Shown here one piece after another: positions 1 through 12,400 of a stretch of 64,000 bases of DNA. This stretch comes from Dermanyssus gallinae (lineage: Eukaryota > Arthropoda > Arachnida > Mesostigmata > Dermanyssidae). The DNA lies in assembly GCA_003439945.1 (NCBI GenBank), contig QVRM01001757.1:191001-255000 (forward strand), given 5' to 3'. The translations under genes and the position numbers were made by a program. Each line of letters begins with the position of its first letter. Position 1 is the first letter of the stretch. The notes under the pieces were generated by a model, which ran no database searches, had not been told where the DNA came from, and was given only the letters and a program-made list of their open reading frames with translations.

Positions 1-419
1 GGAGGTAAGTCTAACACAACCAAGTCAACAAACGAGAGTGTAGCTCCATTTGCTTCTTCCCAAAACAAAGATACCAAGACAGGCGAGATTAGCTCGCCGC
101 CTGTACGCTGACTGCTCTCAACTGACTGACTTGGACTCAATCCAACGAGAACCATCAAAACTGTATCTACATCGTTAGAAAGGTACAATGTATCCCACAA
201 TAATACACATATTCCAACGTATTAGGGAGTCAAACGTTGACAGAGTTGCCGGTGTTATCCTGCCTGCGCACGACATTTTCTGGAGCGCATCCCTTCTGCA
301 TGTGAGTGAGACTTCGCCGTTGATATCGGCCTACGTTCGTATGGCTAAACCGCCGCCGAGAGAAAGTAAACGTATTTTCTCACGGCACAATTTAGGTCAT
401 TTAGACAATTTTGTGGCTG

Positions 420-451
<32 letters not shown>

Positions 452-1339
452 CGCATGTTTCCACTAGCTCTTACGTATCGTCGTAAGATCAGTTGTTGTG
501 GATACCGCGGCTGGTCTAGAGGTAAAACTTAATTTTCCGGGAAATACAATGATTCCCCAGAACCAAACAATGAATCTGCTGGCCAAACAGGATCTCTACG
601 ACAAAAGAAAGCACGTCCGCAGTGTTTAAACCCAAAAAGAGAAGCATGACTGCAGTGTTTAAACCCATTACGAGAATTTTAAATGGTGTATGTCCACAAG
701 CTGTGGAGTGTCTGAAGAGCCATTTAGTACAATTACACTACAATTAGCGTTACTTGAGCAGATGAACTAGAGTTTTATCCTGGCTTGTAAAACGCACATG
801 ACTATGACTTTGGATAGTTTAACTGACATTATTTCACACAACTGTACGAATGTAAGGCGAGGTCAGAGATGGTTGGGATCGCCCGAGTTTAAAGTTGTAA
901 TTCTGGACGGAGCAAAAACATCTATTCTTAGTAATCTTGCAGCTTTCCACCGTAACGAGAAGACGAGGAAGGGAGGGCATACAAGATCAGGATAACTTAA
1001 AACGCTGGGTAACCTTTTTGTGTAAGAGGGTTCTGGGATAGACTTTGTAGTCATAAGCGAAACAAGCGATTAAAGTTATTACGACGCATATGGCCTCCCG
1101 CTTCCACGTTGATTAGGTCAGTACGCAAAATTTGTAAATATGGAGAAGGAGTTGGCTTGTACATATACTTAAACTGCCCTTTACTCTCTAAGCTCGCTAA
1201 AAGTAGTGATTATGGTAGCATAAAGGGGAAGTGCGGCTTTTCGCGGCTGTTATCGGATCTCTACCCCGGGGGTAGTGCTCCTATTGGATTGTCGGGAAAG
1301 TGTCAGCTCGTTTCTTGACAGACTTGCCCTGAACAGCCC
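1..1339. other. No recognisable gene; (TA)n at 421-450
   Basis: Only short open frames with no recognised domain. A repeated phrase, GTGTTTAAACCCA, occurs near 621 and 655. The region lies upstream of a LINE linker-like segment and could be decayed 5' LINE sequence, but I could not identify an endonuclease. Confidence 0.4.
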
Positions 1340-1752
1340 TGGGCGGGGGTGACAGAGTTGTCTATTTAAGCGAGTTAAACGTATATGACACTGATGGCAC
1401 AGATAAAGCTCTTGAAGCTTTCAGCAACTTGCTAGTGAATGACTTCAATAGATGTTTTAACAGGTTCTGTCCGGGTAATTTACCGCAGCATCTAAAGCAA
1501 ATTTTTTTTACGAAGTTGAGGCGCCTGCGGCAGAACGTTAACAGACTTTTGGACCGTTGGCACATAAGAGCTCAGTCGCTTAGATCAAAGGCTGGTTATT
1601 ATCGCAGTTTCCTGCGCTACAGGCGTGAAATTCGTAAGGCCAAGGGTATTTCTTTCGGACGCACTTCAAGCAACTTCAGGGCGGTCCATCCAAGCTTTGT
1701 AAATGTATTAACAGTTCGTGGGTTAAATCGGTGCGACGTCTCACTACCGTGA
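1340..1752 (+). pseudogene. Non-LTR retrotransposon linker region (between EN and RT), decayed
   Basis: The frame reads VYDTDGTDKALEAF, then LLVNDFNRCF, then a basic stretch with KLRRLRQNVNRLLDRW and RYRREIRKAKG. This spacing and the Arg/Lys-rich helical pattern are typical of the segment between endonuclease and reverse transcriptase in R1/LOA-type LINEs. Ends at a stop. It may be the upstream part of the reverse transcriptase relic at 4.3-5.3 kb, parted by later insertions. No catalytic motif is visible, so the assignment is moderate. Confidence 0.45.
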
Positions 1753-2539
1753 AAGTCTGTTCTGGCCTTCTGCTTGAGAAATCGTAACGGAACTAAACCA
1801 CCATTTTTGCGACGGTGTGATCGAGTAGTACACCATAAAGGCTTTTAGGAAAGGAAGGAAGACTTTTAGCCAGCTATAGTGGCCACCTGCACCAGACCCA
1901 CGCTGAAGATATAAAGAGTTCTAGAAGCTACAAAGACTTCCTAGAGTGTTGAGACTGCAGGACTCTCAGACATGCGCAAAAAGACGCGGCTGGACGAACC
2001 GCCGGGCGCGATTCGTCGCCTGAAGCCCCCCCTCAGGACGCACTTACAGACTAAGAAAAGGGTGGAAGCGTGAGGTTTCTCCTTCCTGGTCTCGAGGTAA
2101 TGGTTCACAATTCGAACCGGGAGGGGGTTCTGGGGGAAGAAAAGACGTACAACTCGACGTACAACGAAGTTTGTGTGACCGGTAGCTCTAAAGGAGCCCA
2201 CCCGTCCTGCTCTTGCGTATATTCTGCCTACTATCCGAATTGAACCTTACAAGGAAATTCGCGTACTCACGACAGTCAGAATATGTAAACGTAAGAGGAC
2301 AAATGGATAACACGTGCAAATTTAAGTCATAACTTGTTTTTGTTAATAGGCTGAAGAAAGCTTGACATGTGTGAGGGAACGGAAGAATTTCTAGCAACTT
2401 TCATTGTAAGTTTCGCATGGAGTGAAAACTGTTAACGTATAAAATATAAAGTGTTGGTGCTTTCACACATTTGACATATTTTTTACGAGATCTTAAGTAT
2501 TGTGATGTGCGGTTCTTAAAGAAACCTCAAATTTGAAGG
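1753..2539. other. Unassigned intergenic DNA
   Basis: No recognised domain on either strand. Open frames of 69-86 codons on the minus strand have no family features that I can see. Confidence 0.35.
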
Positions 2540-3430
2540 GAAAAAATCCAGAAATGCGCTCATTCGGTTGATGGGTATCAGACGAAAGCTCATGTTCAGT
2601 GGAGCACGAATAAGTGTCAACTATGGCAGGAAATAATGCATTACCTTTGGAATAAGAGCAAAAACCAACTATGGTCCGTGCCCTCGGCGCCGAACGGACC
2701 TGCTTGCAAGTTTCTTTAGTGTCAGTTTAGGGAGAATCCTGAGAATTCTTCGATTTTGATCCGGAAATGCGCGTGACTTTAACATGTTCATAAGGACCAT
2801 AAGCAGGCGTGTTCACAAAGACCTCAGAGACAATTCCTATGTTATAAAAGTCAGGCAAATACTTCTTGAGGCCGCTCATGCCAATCGAATTGCTCGATGT
2901 TATTTGCTTCTCTTTTATCAAGACTAAGGCAGTGGATCGCCTTCAGTTCTTCTATGGCGAGTTAATCGTAACCATAAATGAAAAAATCAATCACAAAAAC
3001 GACCGCTGGCTTGCCCGTGATCCAGACGATGTCCCTATTGTGGTAAAAAAGGCTAATTTTTTACCCGTTTTCACTACCTGAGTGAGGTGCCGTGCAGTGA
3101 AGGAGACGCCATGCCGACGAACTTATTTCAGAAAGGCAAAACCACCGCAAAGAAATTTACTTGCGTATTAAACTAACTGCCGTGCAGCCGTGGACGCATG
3201 AAGTGTTCATGGAACTGCCACACCAGGGTGCTCCCGCTCACACCAGCGGTTTAGTAGCGGAATAGCTACCTGAGCACATGCGCATTTTTACAGCAAGGAC
3301 ATATGGCCGCCAAACAACCCCGATCAGAATCCGTTGAACTACCATGAATGGCCCGTGGCATTCACTAATTTCGAACATTTCGGGACGGGCTTGTATGCGT
3401 TTTGGACCCCCCAAATTAAAAAGTGATCAG
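2540..3430 (+). pseudogene. Tc1/mariner-superfamily transposase relic 1
   Basis: Cut-and-paste DNA transposase, broken by several frameshifts and stops. A frame reads FIKTKAVDRLQFFYGELIVT, then NHKNDRWLARDPDDVPIV, matching the region around the first catalytic Asp (usually FSDEKLFTV, N-QNDR-W). Later frames read SEGDAMPTNLFQKGKTT, ELPHQGAPAHTSGLVAE (usually FQQDGAPAHTS) and WPPNNPDQNPLNYHEW (usually WPPNSPDLNPLDY). The first catalytic Asp is replaced, so it is dead. No terminal repeats found. The WPPNSPDLNPLDY-like signature sets it apart from the HPPYSPDLAPSDY-type mariners near 61 kb. Confidence 0.8.
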
Positions 3431-4319
3431 CGTAAACAGGGGTAAGGTTGAATTAAAAAAATATTCGTCAGACGCCTTACCATATACTCTGCCTGCAATA
3501 CAGCCGGGACAATCATATAATAAACCAGAAGCGTCATTTTTTATTAATGGTTTTGATTTAGCAACCGCACTATAGATTGATGATAAACTCTAAATATTTT
3601 TGACATAGCTTGTCGACTGTAGCAAGTCGTAAATCAGATACACCACTTGGACAAGCTCGAGAACGTCCAGAATACCTTGGCTGGACTTGCAACCAGAAGG
3701 TGCAAGATATTCGAAACCGACCGTCGGCGTCTCTTCTTGCCGAGGGATCATCTTCATGGCGAAGCCGTCAGGAATACATGTTTCCTTTACTCTGAGTTAA
3801 GTGCCAGCTAATGCCACATTGTACCAGATGAGTTAGGGGTCGACCAAATTCGCACCATACTAGTTGGGGTTTACTCTTGCTGAGTGTGTGAAATCTGCGA
3901 CTTCGGCACCATATATAGTGATACAAGCTGTGTTTTCGTTGGTGTTCAGTAAGCATAATTAGGTGCAATACACAGCTAATAGGCACCGTACTTCATAACT
4001 CTATATCGGGTTGTAACTAAGGCACAGAACAGACAAATTCGAAACTGTCTGCATTGTTCGGGAACGACGAGATAATTTTACCAGTTTTTGTTTGTGTTGA
4101 AGCCGCCTCCTCTACAATTGAGACCAAAGTAAAACAGTAGCACGGATATGCATACCAAGCTTACATCGTGGCACAAAAGACTATAAGTGGGAAGGTTTTA
4201 GTGGAAGAAGAAAGCCTCCGCAATCATCATTGTGTAGAGACAAGGCTGAGTAGTTGGGCTATTTATGAAAGGATTCCCACACAGGAAAGCGAGGACAAGA
4301 TACCGACCATTCAGCCATA
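3431..4319. other. Unassigned DNA between a transposase relic and a reverse transcriptase relic
   Basis: I see no recognisable domain. It is AT-rich from 3420 to 3610 and contains a 61-codon open frame with no family features. Confidence 0.35.
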
Positions 4320-5340
4320 ACAGGTTCGTCGCGCAGCGCACGTACAAAATACCAGTAAACCCCCTGGGCTAGGCGCCGTCTCCACCAAAGCAATAAGACT
4401 GCGGATGTGGCAGTTTTCCGCTATCTCAAAAAAGCGCCCAGGTTGTCCTTATCGCCAAGAAAAGCGGGGAATATCGGCCTCTATGCCAGCCGATCGTGCT
4501 AGCAAAAGGATACGAGGCCATAATTGAGGAAACACTCAGACTCTTTCCTGAGGAACATAGCCTTCTATCGGACATACAATACGGCTTCCGTAAGATCCGA
4601 TCTGTCTTAACCGCACTACAACACATAGCAGGTAAAATGGGTCTACTGCACAGTTCTACCATACAGGCAGCGCAGCTCCTCCTGGTAGTTCTCCTAGACG
4701 TCAAGAACGCCTTTCACAGGCGTACCATGAAGGATCATTTAGACACGTTGACGCGGCAAAGGTCTCCTCGAATCTTGTAAGTTATTTCTGCTTACTCCAA
4801 GAAACGGTCAGTTGTTAACGGTCTGGTAGGCTTTTTAATGCCAGCCGGGACTCCACAACGCTCTCCTAAATTTGACTTATAACGACGTCCCCTGACAGGC
4901 AAGGCTTCCTTAAGAATTAGACACATTGACCTAAATGAAACAATAATCCATATAGGACGAAAGCGAATTTGTCCACTTATTTTACAGCCCCATGGTAGGT
5001 ACATATATTTAAGGAAGCCCATCACCTCAGGATTACACTAGACACAGTAATTAGCAGCCTAAGTCACATAAAAAGATAATGACAAACAAGATCCCACCGA
5101 GCATCCATAAACCCTGACCTCGTACGACGCGCTGCTGGTGACGCTTGCAGAATCAATAGCTTTTTTCGAAGGCCCAGCTTGGGTAAGGGCGACTCTAAAA
5201 CAAAGAAAGCGAATCAAAAGCTGCGGAGGAAATCAAAAGGATCCAGAGGGTAGCAGCTTTTGGAGTAATTCAATAACGCACAGCCAGCACGAATGCTGCT
5301 TTTGTACTGGCAGGATTGGTCCCTTGAGATCTTAGTGCAC
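4320..5340 (+). pseudogene. R1-like LINE reverse transcriptase relic
   Basis: A frame reads KPPGLGAVSTKAIRL (family: GKAPGLDGI), then VVLIAKKSGEYRPLCQPIVL and KGYEAIIEE, then QYGFRKIRSVLTAL (family: QYGFR-GRST) and LLVVLLDVKNAF, the strand carrying the first catalytic Asp. A stop follows. In other frames MPAGTPQRSPKF resembles GVPQGSVLGP, and LLVTLAESIAFFEGPAWVRA resembles the R1 thumb motif VV-SILLYGAPVWA. Several frameshifts; the catalytic YADD box is not found. Order and spacing fit one decayed R1-clade element. Confidence 0.7.
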
Positions 5341-7784
5341 TCGAAATGAGACAGTTATGGGACTAGGGTGCCCCCAGCCAGATAAAAACACAAGATGTTA
5401 CAATGGAAGTATGGTAGGCTAAATAGAACGTCATCAGGCTGTAAAGACCTGTGAAGAACGTCTAACCACAACAACAAAAACAACCCATGGTTGACGAGAA
5501 CTCAAACATCACATATGCATCGCTAGAGGCGAAACAACTGTTTGATGTGTACCTCGTGATTTGTCACAGGACAAAAAAGCGCTTGTCTTTCTGTGGCGAA
5601 ATAGTTTCATCAAAACGAATGGACATTACTAGTCGGTAAACGTCCTTCCTTTTCTATATATATACGCAATCCTGTTCGGCAATAGCTCACACTGGACGAA
5701 GAGTGTCGGCGATGGCGTTGACTGGCATGCGTCTTTTCATCCGTAAGGGTCTCGAGAAAGATACCGGAGAAGTCCGGATCTCGACCTTGGCTCTGGTGGT
5801 CTTCGGCGAGGTTGCACTCTGACTGTTCAGTCGAACGCCGTAACAGTGCAGATCTATCGTCGTCATCCTCGCCACCACCAGCAATGGCACTTGCTGAATC
5901 TGGAACATCAATCAGCACAGCAGATGTCAATGCAAAATTAACTGAAACTTCCGTGATTTTTCCCTAGCGTCGACAACTGGTCAGCCGACACATGCAGACA
6001 TACATAAAAAAAATAACCGAGCTAACTATGCATAGTTAGACTGTTAGACCGGCTACACAGCAGTTTTAAGGTTTTGGGTCGAACACCCAACTTTGCAAAA
6101 TGCACGTCGTCAAAACCTACTTTGTTAGTTAAAACCATATTAACTGCCCTGTCATTAGAGGGCAGATTACATGCATTCAATCATCGTTGTAGCCGGTAAA
6201 CATCACAGCTAACAAACCATTGAACATACATATATGCACACATGTGTGGCATGCACACATATATTTATACAAAAGATGCATACGCGATAGAGATAATGTG
6301 TTTCCTTAATTGCGATCAATAGGTCAATTCGTTCTGCATTTATTCGACCGCATGCCTTTGCCTCGAACTCCGGCCACATCTACTTTCGCCTGAAACCTCG
6401 TCTCTTGTATTGTACTTGTACATGTTTCTAACATAATCGATGTGTAAAGAGTAGAGCGTTTCGCTCTCTATACTTATTTACAAAAAGGATCACACAACGC
6501 AGTCCACTTATGGACATTTATTGCAGTGTATTTCGCAGCCAAAAATGTCGATGTCAATTTACCCAACGAAAATCAAGTGTTGAAAGTCACGAAGCCTATC
6601 TTTAAAGGTAATCATATGTCGCATGGAAAAAGCGGTGCAGGGACGGCTGTACCGGCAGATGCCAGGACCGGCACGCGAAGAGAGGGCTTATACGTATTGC
6701 ACATCAGTCATGTATGATGCACTGTTTGTCCATCCGACACAATTATTAGCATATTTTTGGTAATTCTACATATACTAGAATATGGCATAGTCATACTAAA
6801 CCTTTTGTATTTTAGTAAATTATTTATTTTCCGCACTAGACATTTTGTCTCGACGATATCCAGCCCATCGTAGCACGCCTCCTTTGCACGGAAATTAAAT
6901 TCTAACGTGGAGTGGTTCCATCAGATAGACGTGTTAATAACGTACAATTCAATATACCTACTTATATAGATTGTTGAATGATTTTTTATAAAATAAGTAC
7001 GTTTTAATTACAAAAGCTCGTAAGCGCCCTGTGCGATTGGGTTCTCTTCTCGACTGCCGCATATTTGGAGCGCGCTACCTGGTCGCATAAAATATTTCAC
7101 CTTTGTAAGTCCCTTTGTGAGAGAATTAAAAAAATATCTTGCTTCCGGCTCTCGTATAACAGACCAATGATGGTATTGTCAGGCGTTGCGAAGTGAAGAG
7201 CTGAGAGAATATTAATTGATTGATGAGTTGTAGGAGCCACTATACAAGGAGTCGGCAATATTGTTGTGTTGAGTGTATTCCTTTTTACTGAGGAGCTTGA
7301 TCACCTGTTTACTGTGCACACACTTATATACATATACAACCATGTGACTGTGTAAATTTACTCTATTTAATAAAGTGCCATTCTTTTCTAGAAAACTTAA
7401 GCACTTGTAATGCAGTTTCACAAATAAACCACGTTCTGAATCTGAATATAGTGTGACCCACTATACCAGCTGATGTGTGGTGGAACGCTACCTATGTACG
7501 TGAAATCGCTCTCTGGGCAACCTCTTGCTGGGCAGGCTCATTGGATATTTTATTTTATATAAAGTAAGGTTTGTTTCATTTGAAAAAAATTAAATACCCC
7601 TTGCAAATGGGTGCTATGCTTATGACGCCCTCGGTACAAGTTGATGTGTAGAATGGCTCAATCAATTAAGTCCAAATTTAAAATATTTTCCCAAACTCGA
7701 ATTAAATGTTAGTTTGTGTGTCAGTGGCACGGTGTGGTGTAGATGATAAAATGATAACCGTCACGACACATAACGTTTTAACGG
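5341..7784. other. 2.4 kb without a recognised gene
   Basis: Holds a perfect 18-bp palindrome at 6022-6039 and AT-rich DNA from 6720 to 7120. A minus-strand frame of 106 codons at 5610-5930 has an acidic GGGEDDDD patch but no recognised domain. Nothing else can be supported. Confidence 0.4.
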
Positions 7785-8390
7785 TTACATGCGAAGGCTT
7801 GTTCCTTGTGTAACTCAAAATAATAATTAATAAGTGGCCTACACCCACTGAGTTGCCCGAAAAGCGCCGGTAGATCGTCCAGACATGCTGAACTAAACAG
7901 TGTGATTATAAGGTCTCTTAGGAAAGCCAGTATATCATCTACATTTGAACCGAGAGCTTTAGTGTTCGCTGGCGAAGAAAGATCTGAAGGGGTGACTATT
8001 GCATTATGGCCACATGGGAAGTATCTAGCTTGGGATGCAACGGTATCGTGCACAGCCGCGGCTTCCTAGTTACATCACAGCTCAGTTGAGCCGGGGTGGG
8101 CAGCAAAGCACGCGGACGCCAGAAAATGGAATAAGTACTCTGGAGAGGAAACACTATATACTTTGTGCCTATTACAATGGAGACACTAGAGCCAATCGGC
8201 AAAGGAACTGAAGTATTCCTTAAAGAATTAAGTAAGCAAAATCAGGAAGTCACGAGCGACCGAAGAGAGGGTCAATTCTTGAGGCAAGCGTTATCTTTGA
8301 CCGTTTGCAGAAGAAACTCGGCATCTATTTTAGGTGCCATGGAGCCAAGTAATTCTTTAAAAGACTTGCGATAATACGTTCAAACGCAAC
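7785..8390 (+). pseudogene. LINE family Y, 3' end copy F
   Basis: Carboxy-terminal region of the LINE whose longest copy lies at 38.4-40.6 kb. Frames read SGLHPLSCPKSAGRSSRHAE and RSEGVTIALWPHGKYLAWDA (up to a TAG), and after a frameshift FVPITMETLEPIG with FLRQALSLTVCRR. The same blocks occur in the long copy as GLHPLSCLRSPGRLTRHAEL, GVTIPLWSHEKSLVW, YAPITIETIGPIS and MMSLAVCRAAG. It ends at a (TAA)n tract, a plausible 3' tail. Truncated at the 5' side and frameshifted. Confidence 0.75.
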
Positions 8391-8395
8391 TGCAA

Positions 8396-8432
8396 TAGTA
8401 ATAATAATAATAATAATAATTATTATTATTAT
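8396..8432. repeat. (TAA)n followed by (TTA)n
   Basis: About eight TAA units turn directly into five TTA/ATT units, a self-complementary microsatellite. It lies just after the family Y 3' end and may have begun as its tail. Confidence 0.75.
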
Positions 8433-9785
8433 TTGCTTGCTATTAGTTGAAATAATTTCGTAAGAGCACAGAGCAACATAGGTCTTTCTCAAGTAAATGA
8501 TGTGCAGGTATCTTATGAACCTATGCAAAAAATTGTGAGATAGGCTCACACATTGGCTTGACCCTCGCTGGTAGGTAAGCAAATCGAAAATTCACACTTA
8601 CAACAATAAACGAAAACAATCGACACACTATCAAAGAAAATTTTGCATACGTCAACTTGCTGCCAATGCCGAGCTGTACTACGACGTGAACTTTATCCGG
8701 CGGACGGTGCTTACATAACTGCTTTATATCAAAGCGAATATTTCTGGTCCCGTCATCGGCCGAGGTATAAGATACATGTGCCAGTGAATGCCAAGCCATA
8801 TGTATAGATGCATGTTAGTTTGGGCGTTCCTGTATTTCACTAACCTTTGGCTGTGGGTGAAATGGACGTCTGCTCTGCACGTCGGTTTTCAATCGATCCA
8901 TAATAGGTGGGCCCAGCGGCTACAGAGGCCAAGGGTGGACGCAACTCAAGTCGTTCCTCCGCCATGAGATCGTGGCTGGCGCGAATCAGTCAGTTCACAG
9001 CCAGCGTGGAAGTAACGGTTGCTCGGCGGAAATCCTCATCTTCCTCTCGATGTTTCTGTGTTTGTCGTTGCACTCAAACCGATTCGAAAGTTTTCTGGCG
9101 CCAGCAGCTCTCGGCAATATGCGGCGTCAGAGTAGCGTACACCTGCTCGATGGAAAGACAGGAAAAGAAGATACAAAAAAATAAGATCTAATTTAAAAAA
9201 ACTGTGCTCTATTGTTAAAGTCAGGTCAGTATCCAAGATATCGCAAGAATTGCCACTGTTCAAGGTGTGTGTGTTTCCGCCGTCTCGAGTTAAAATGTTT
9301 ACTTGAACAAATGGAAAAAATGACGTTTTTGAAGAGCGTATCTTAAGGCACGTAATAAAGTATGTGCACAGAAGCCATCGTAATGTAAGCCTTGTACCGT
9401 TGCCTGAGAACAAGCCGCGACAAATATCGAGTAGCCGTGATTCCACAAGAAAATTGCATATATTAGGTCAAAGTAAAAGTACAAGTAAGCAGTTTAAGTT
9501 AAGCTAGGATACACACTGTTTGCGGAAGAGTAATTTTAAATGTAGAGTAAAGCTATATGTTTTGTGTACAAAGTTTTAACGAAATGGTTAGTGCCCTTGA
9601 ATGTTAATACGGGTACATGTATATATTAATATATATTACATGTTTAGCATCAAGAGCTGGTTACTTTTATTTTTGCAGAAAATACTCTAGCGTTGATAAC
9701 CCGCACAAATTTTGTTCGTTGGCGTTCGAGACTATGGATGCTGCATACACTCAAGCTGATTCAGCGCGTGGGTAGAAGCCTTAAA
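8433..9785. other. Unassigned intergenic DNA
   Basis: A 136-codon minus-strand frame (9036-9446) has a hydrophobic stretch and no recognised domain. The segment 8900-9180 is richer in GC than its surroundings and could hide a short exon, but no splice-consistent product was recognised. Confidence 0.35.
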
Positions 9786-10000
9786 CTTTCGAGACTTCGG
9801 GGACTCGGCAGTATCCGAATTCTTGTGTCAGAAGCTGTGGCTCGATATTCAACGAGGAAATGCAGCGTTTGTTCGCGGCACATTGTTGAACTGGGCTAAC
9901 CTTGGGTAGATAACCCGTAACCACACGTTCGCGCCGAGACAATTGTCCACTCCGAAGTGCTAACATAGCACAGTTTATAAATATTTTCATATAAATTCAC

Positions 10001-10002
<2 letters not shown>

Positions 10003-10041
<39 letters not shown>

Positions 10042-10049
10042 GTATATAT

Positions 10050-10081
<32 letters not shown>

Positions 10082-10112
10082 TTACATATATTTATATACA
10101 TTTATATATATG

Positions 10113-10171
<59 letters not shown>
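10003..10171. repeat. (TA)n compound microsatellite
   Basis: About 170 bases of TA units with interspersed TATTTA, TATGTA and TACATT variants. Confidence 0.95.
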
Positions 10172-10175
<4 letters not shown>

Positions 10176-10573
10176 TTTTTTTATGGCACCGTCTTTTCCG
10201 GAGGGCAAATTTATTTAAATTCAGTAGTTCTTCATTAAACTTAAAATTTCCGTTATGATATATTTAAAACAAAAAACATTTTACAGAAAATGTTATTGCC
10301 CGTGTCGATAGACATGCCACTTTAAATGGGAGACAAAAGCAATTTAATTGCCTATTTTTTGTTTTGCTTACCAGTAAACCTTGTTCAACTCGGCTTTGAT
10401 TTGCGGCCGTTTTGCTTTTTTAATTAGACTGCCTAATTACAGCACAAAATTCGTCGCTCTCAGTTTCTGCGACAACTGCTGCCATTTTCACTTTAAACGT
10501 TCGACACACGTGAAACAAGCGTCGCGGTTGCTTGAAACGTGTAGTACCGTGGGGTAGCTTGAAGAGTGTTCTT

Positions 10574-10576
<3 letters not shown>

Positions 10577-10629
<53 letters not shown>
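10577..10629. repeat. (TA)n microsatellite
   Basis: Uninterrupted TA run inside the spacer of the inverted repeat. Confidence 0.95.
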
Positions 10630-10633
<4 letters not shown>

Positions 10634-10863
10634 TAAGTTTGCCGCAATCTGGCGGAAATCTACCTTAGTTAGGATACGGCCCACGTATATATATGTCACA
10701 TTTAGAACTTGAAGTCACAGGTTTTCTAACCAATAACAGTGTATATTTCACGTAACTGCATCAGTTCAACAATGTGCCCCGAACAGATGCTGCATTTCCT
10801 CGTTGAATGTCGATCAACAGCTCTCCGACAGTAAAAAGGATAAACCTTCCATTGTCTCGAATG

Positions 10864-11706
10864 GCAATGGACAAAATTAGTGAGCATAATCAACGCCATA
10901 GTATTTCGGCAGACCCGGTTAAAGGTGTCATTTTAAGAGGAACGTGTTCGTCGACCTGCACTCGGAGCGCATGGCAGACCATGATAGGCCAATGAGTCTG
11001 CATGATCACCACAACGACATCGGCGAGGTACGGCTTGATTCACACCAAAGCGTATCCTGCGCCAAGGCGCGTCGTCTCGTTGTCCAAAAGAGTCCTAATT
11101 CGTGGATAGGATAAGTAATGTAACCAAGCCCGAATCCCTTTACTACTAACGGACTGAAGCCTGGATTGCCAGCTACAGGGGGGGATCTATCAATCAGGCT
11201 TGCTAATCGCTTTTCTTGCAGGCGAATTGCCCCGTTGCTGGTTCGTTCTATCATCAACGGAGAAGTCGAATGAAGATGACAGCCTTTCAGTCAGCCTTTG
11301 AGATTCAGTGTTATAAGCGTCCCACCCATCGCTCACTAATAATGCATCAACCCCGTCTGCGACCTGGGTCAGTGATGGTTCCGCCATCACGGCCGCGTCT
11401 GGCACACCTATCCTCCTTATGCGACCGGGAGATTTATCTGAATCCTTGTCTCAACGGTCAGCCTAAAATTCTACACGTTCTCCAAAATGTCCAAGCTAAG
11501 ACCATTAAGTGGCCGAAAAAGCTCCGACGATCAAGTTTGTCCATCTCGTGGCTGAAAAGCAGGATCTAAGGTGACCGCAGTGAACCCCCAGTAGAAGTGG
11601 CTTGCCCGTGACAAACGATGCTTTGTTATTCCAGCTGGCTAATGCTTTTGCAGTGCCGTTCGGCAACAAAGGTATCCCCGGCAGCGCCTTGTCTACTATT
11701 TTATTC
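10864..11706. other. Unassigned, possibly decayed retroelement DNA
   Basis: Overlapping open frames on both strands (117 codons + at 11216; 83 and 71 codons -) have no domain I recognise. It sits directly beyond the family X 3' end at 11707 and may include other repeat relics. Confidence 0.3.
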
Positions 11707-12010
11707 TTATGGTTTATTAACACCCAAGTTGAGTAAAATTATATACATATATTATATACATCAGACACAACTAGTGCTTCCTTCACATCATTGGGTTCTC
11801 TTATCTTGCTAGTTCAGCTATTGACTAAACTGCTGGACATGCTGCGGCGTAGTATCTGTCGCACTGGCCAGAGCACCTGGAACACTCCCGAGGATCGTGG
11901 AATTCTTCCAACTGCTGCATAACACGTGATGAAACCCGTGGGCTGCAAATGCCGTAATTAAATGTCTGCTCTGATATCCGGCTGCTTGCCAGGCCGTGCT
12001 TGTCATTTTA
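11707..12010 (-). pseudogene. LINE family X, 3' end copy A
   Basis: Carboxy-terminus and 3' UTR of a LINE on the minus strand. It aligns along its length, about 80% by eye, with copy B at 30644-31057. The minus frame reads AAGYQSRHLITAFAAHGFHH then VLC, matching AAGYKNRHLTTAFAAHGFHH in copy B. Both copies end in the same 3' UTR, GGTGTTAATAAACCATAA in minus orientation. I saw no clear target-site duplication for this copy. Confidence 0.8.
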
Positions 12011-12199
12011 CCAGGTTTAGCAGCAAGCCGCTGATCTCACCAAGAGAATTGTCATCGCATATCATCAGGTATGCTTAGAAGCCACACTCAGAACAGTGTC
12101 ATTTATAAGGTCAGGTTCGGCAGTTGAGCCTGTGCTGAAGGTCCTCATAGCGTTCAATATATTGCGATGGATGGTTGAAGAAGGCAATATGGCAGCCGG

Positions 12200-12400
12200 G
12201 GATGTGAGCACGGAGAGCTCTTGAGGAGCATGCGTATGTTTAGATCGGAGAGCTCTCGTATTTTTCACTGACTGATGCCAACCTGAAAGTCTATGGGATA
12301 TCGACCACTTGTTGGCGGCATCAGGCCAAGGCCTCATCAATATATGCCTAGCAAGACCCATCCTCGTGAAACTGATGCTTTTACACACAGGACATGTAGC
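12200..12400 (-). pseudogene. Possible LINE C-terminal zinc-finger segment
   Basis: The minus frame reads RATCPVCKSISFTRMGLARH then ILMRPWPD, which resembles the CPxC-x(n)-RIGLxSH motif ending many LINE ORF2 proteins. The second histidine expected in a classical C2H2 finger is absent. It lies upstream, in minus orientation, of the copy A 3' end, and could belong to the same element or to an older one. Confidence 0.3.

Larger units (their letters stand above)
9786..10863. repeat. Inverted repeat of about 75-110 bp around (TA)n tracts
   Basis: The segment 9829-9898 matches the reverse complement of 10764-10834 at roughly 90% over its best 50 bases (shared core ATTCAACGAGGAAATGCAGC). Weaker similarity reaches 9786 and 10863. 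Translated outward, both arms give C-x2-Q-x-LHFLVE-like strings reminiscent of a LINE C-terminal zinc knuckle. The spacer holds long (TA)n tracts at 10003-10171 and 10577-10629. This may be an inverted duplication or a fold-back element. Confidence 0.65.

Noticed and set aside
9036..9446. 136-codon minus-strand frame as a gene
   Set aside because: No domain, no splice-supported extension, and AT-rich hydrophobic composition; could be chance.
10003..10171. Poly-Tyr/Ile small proteins across (TA)n tracts
   Set aside because: TATATA repeats translate as IYIYIY in open frames; the same artefact occurs at every TA tract in the window.
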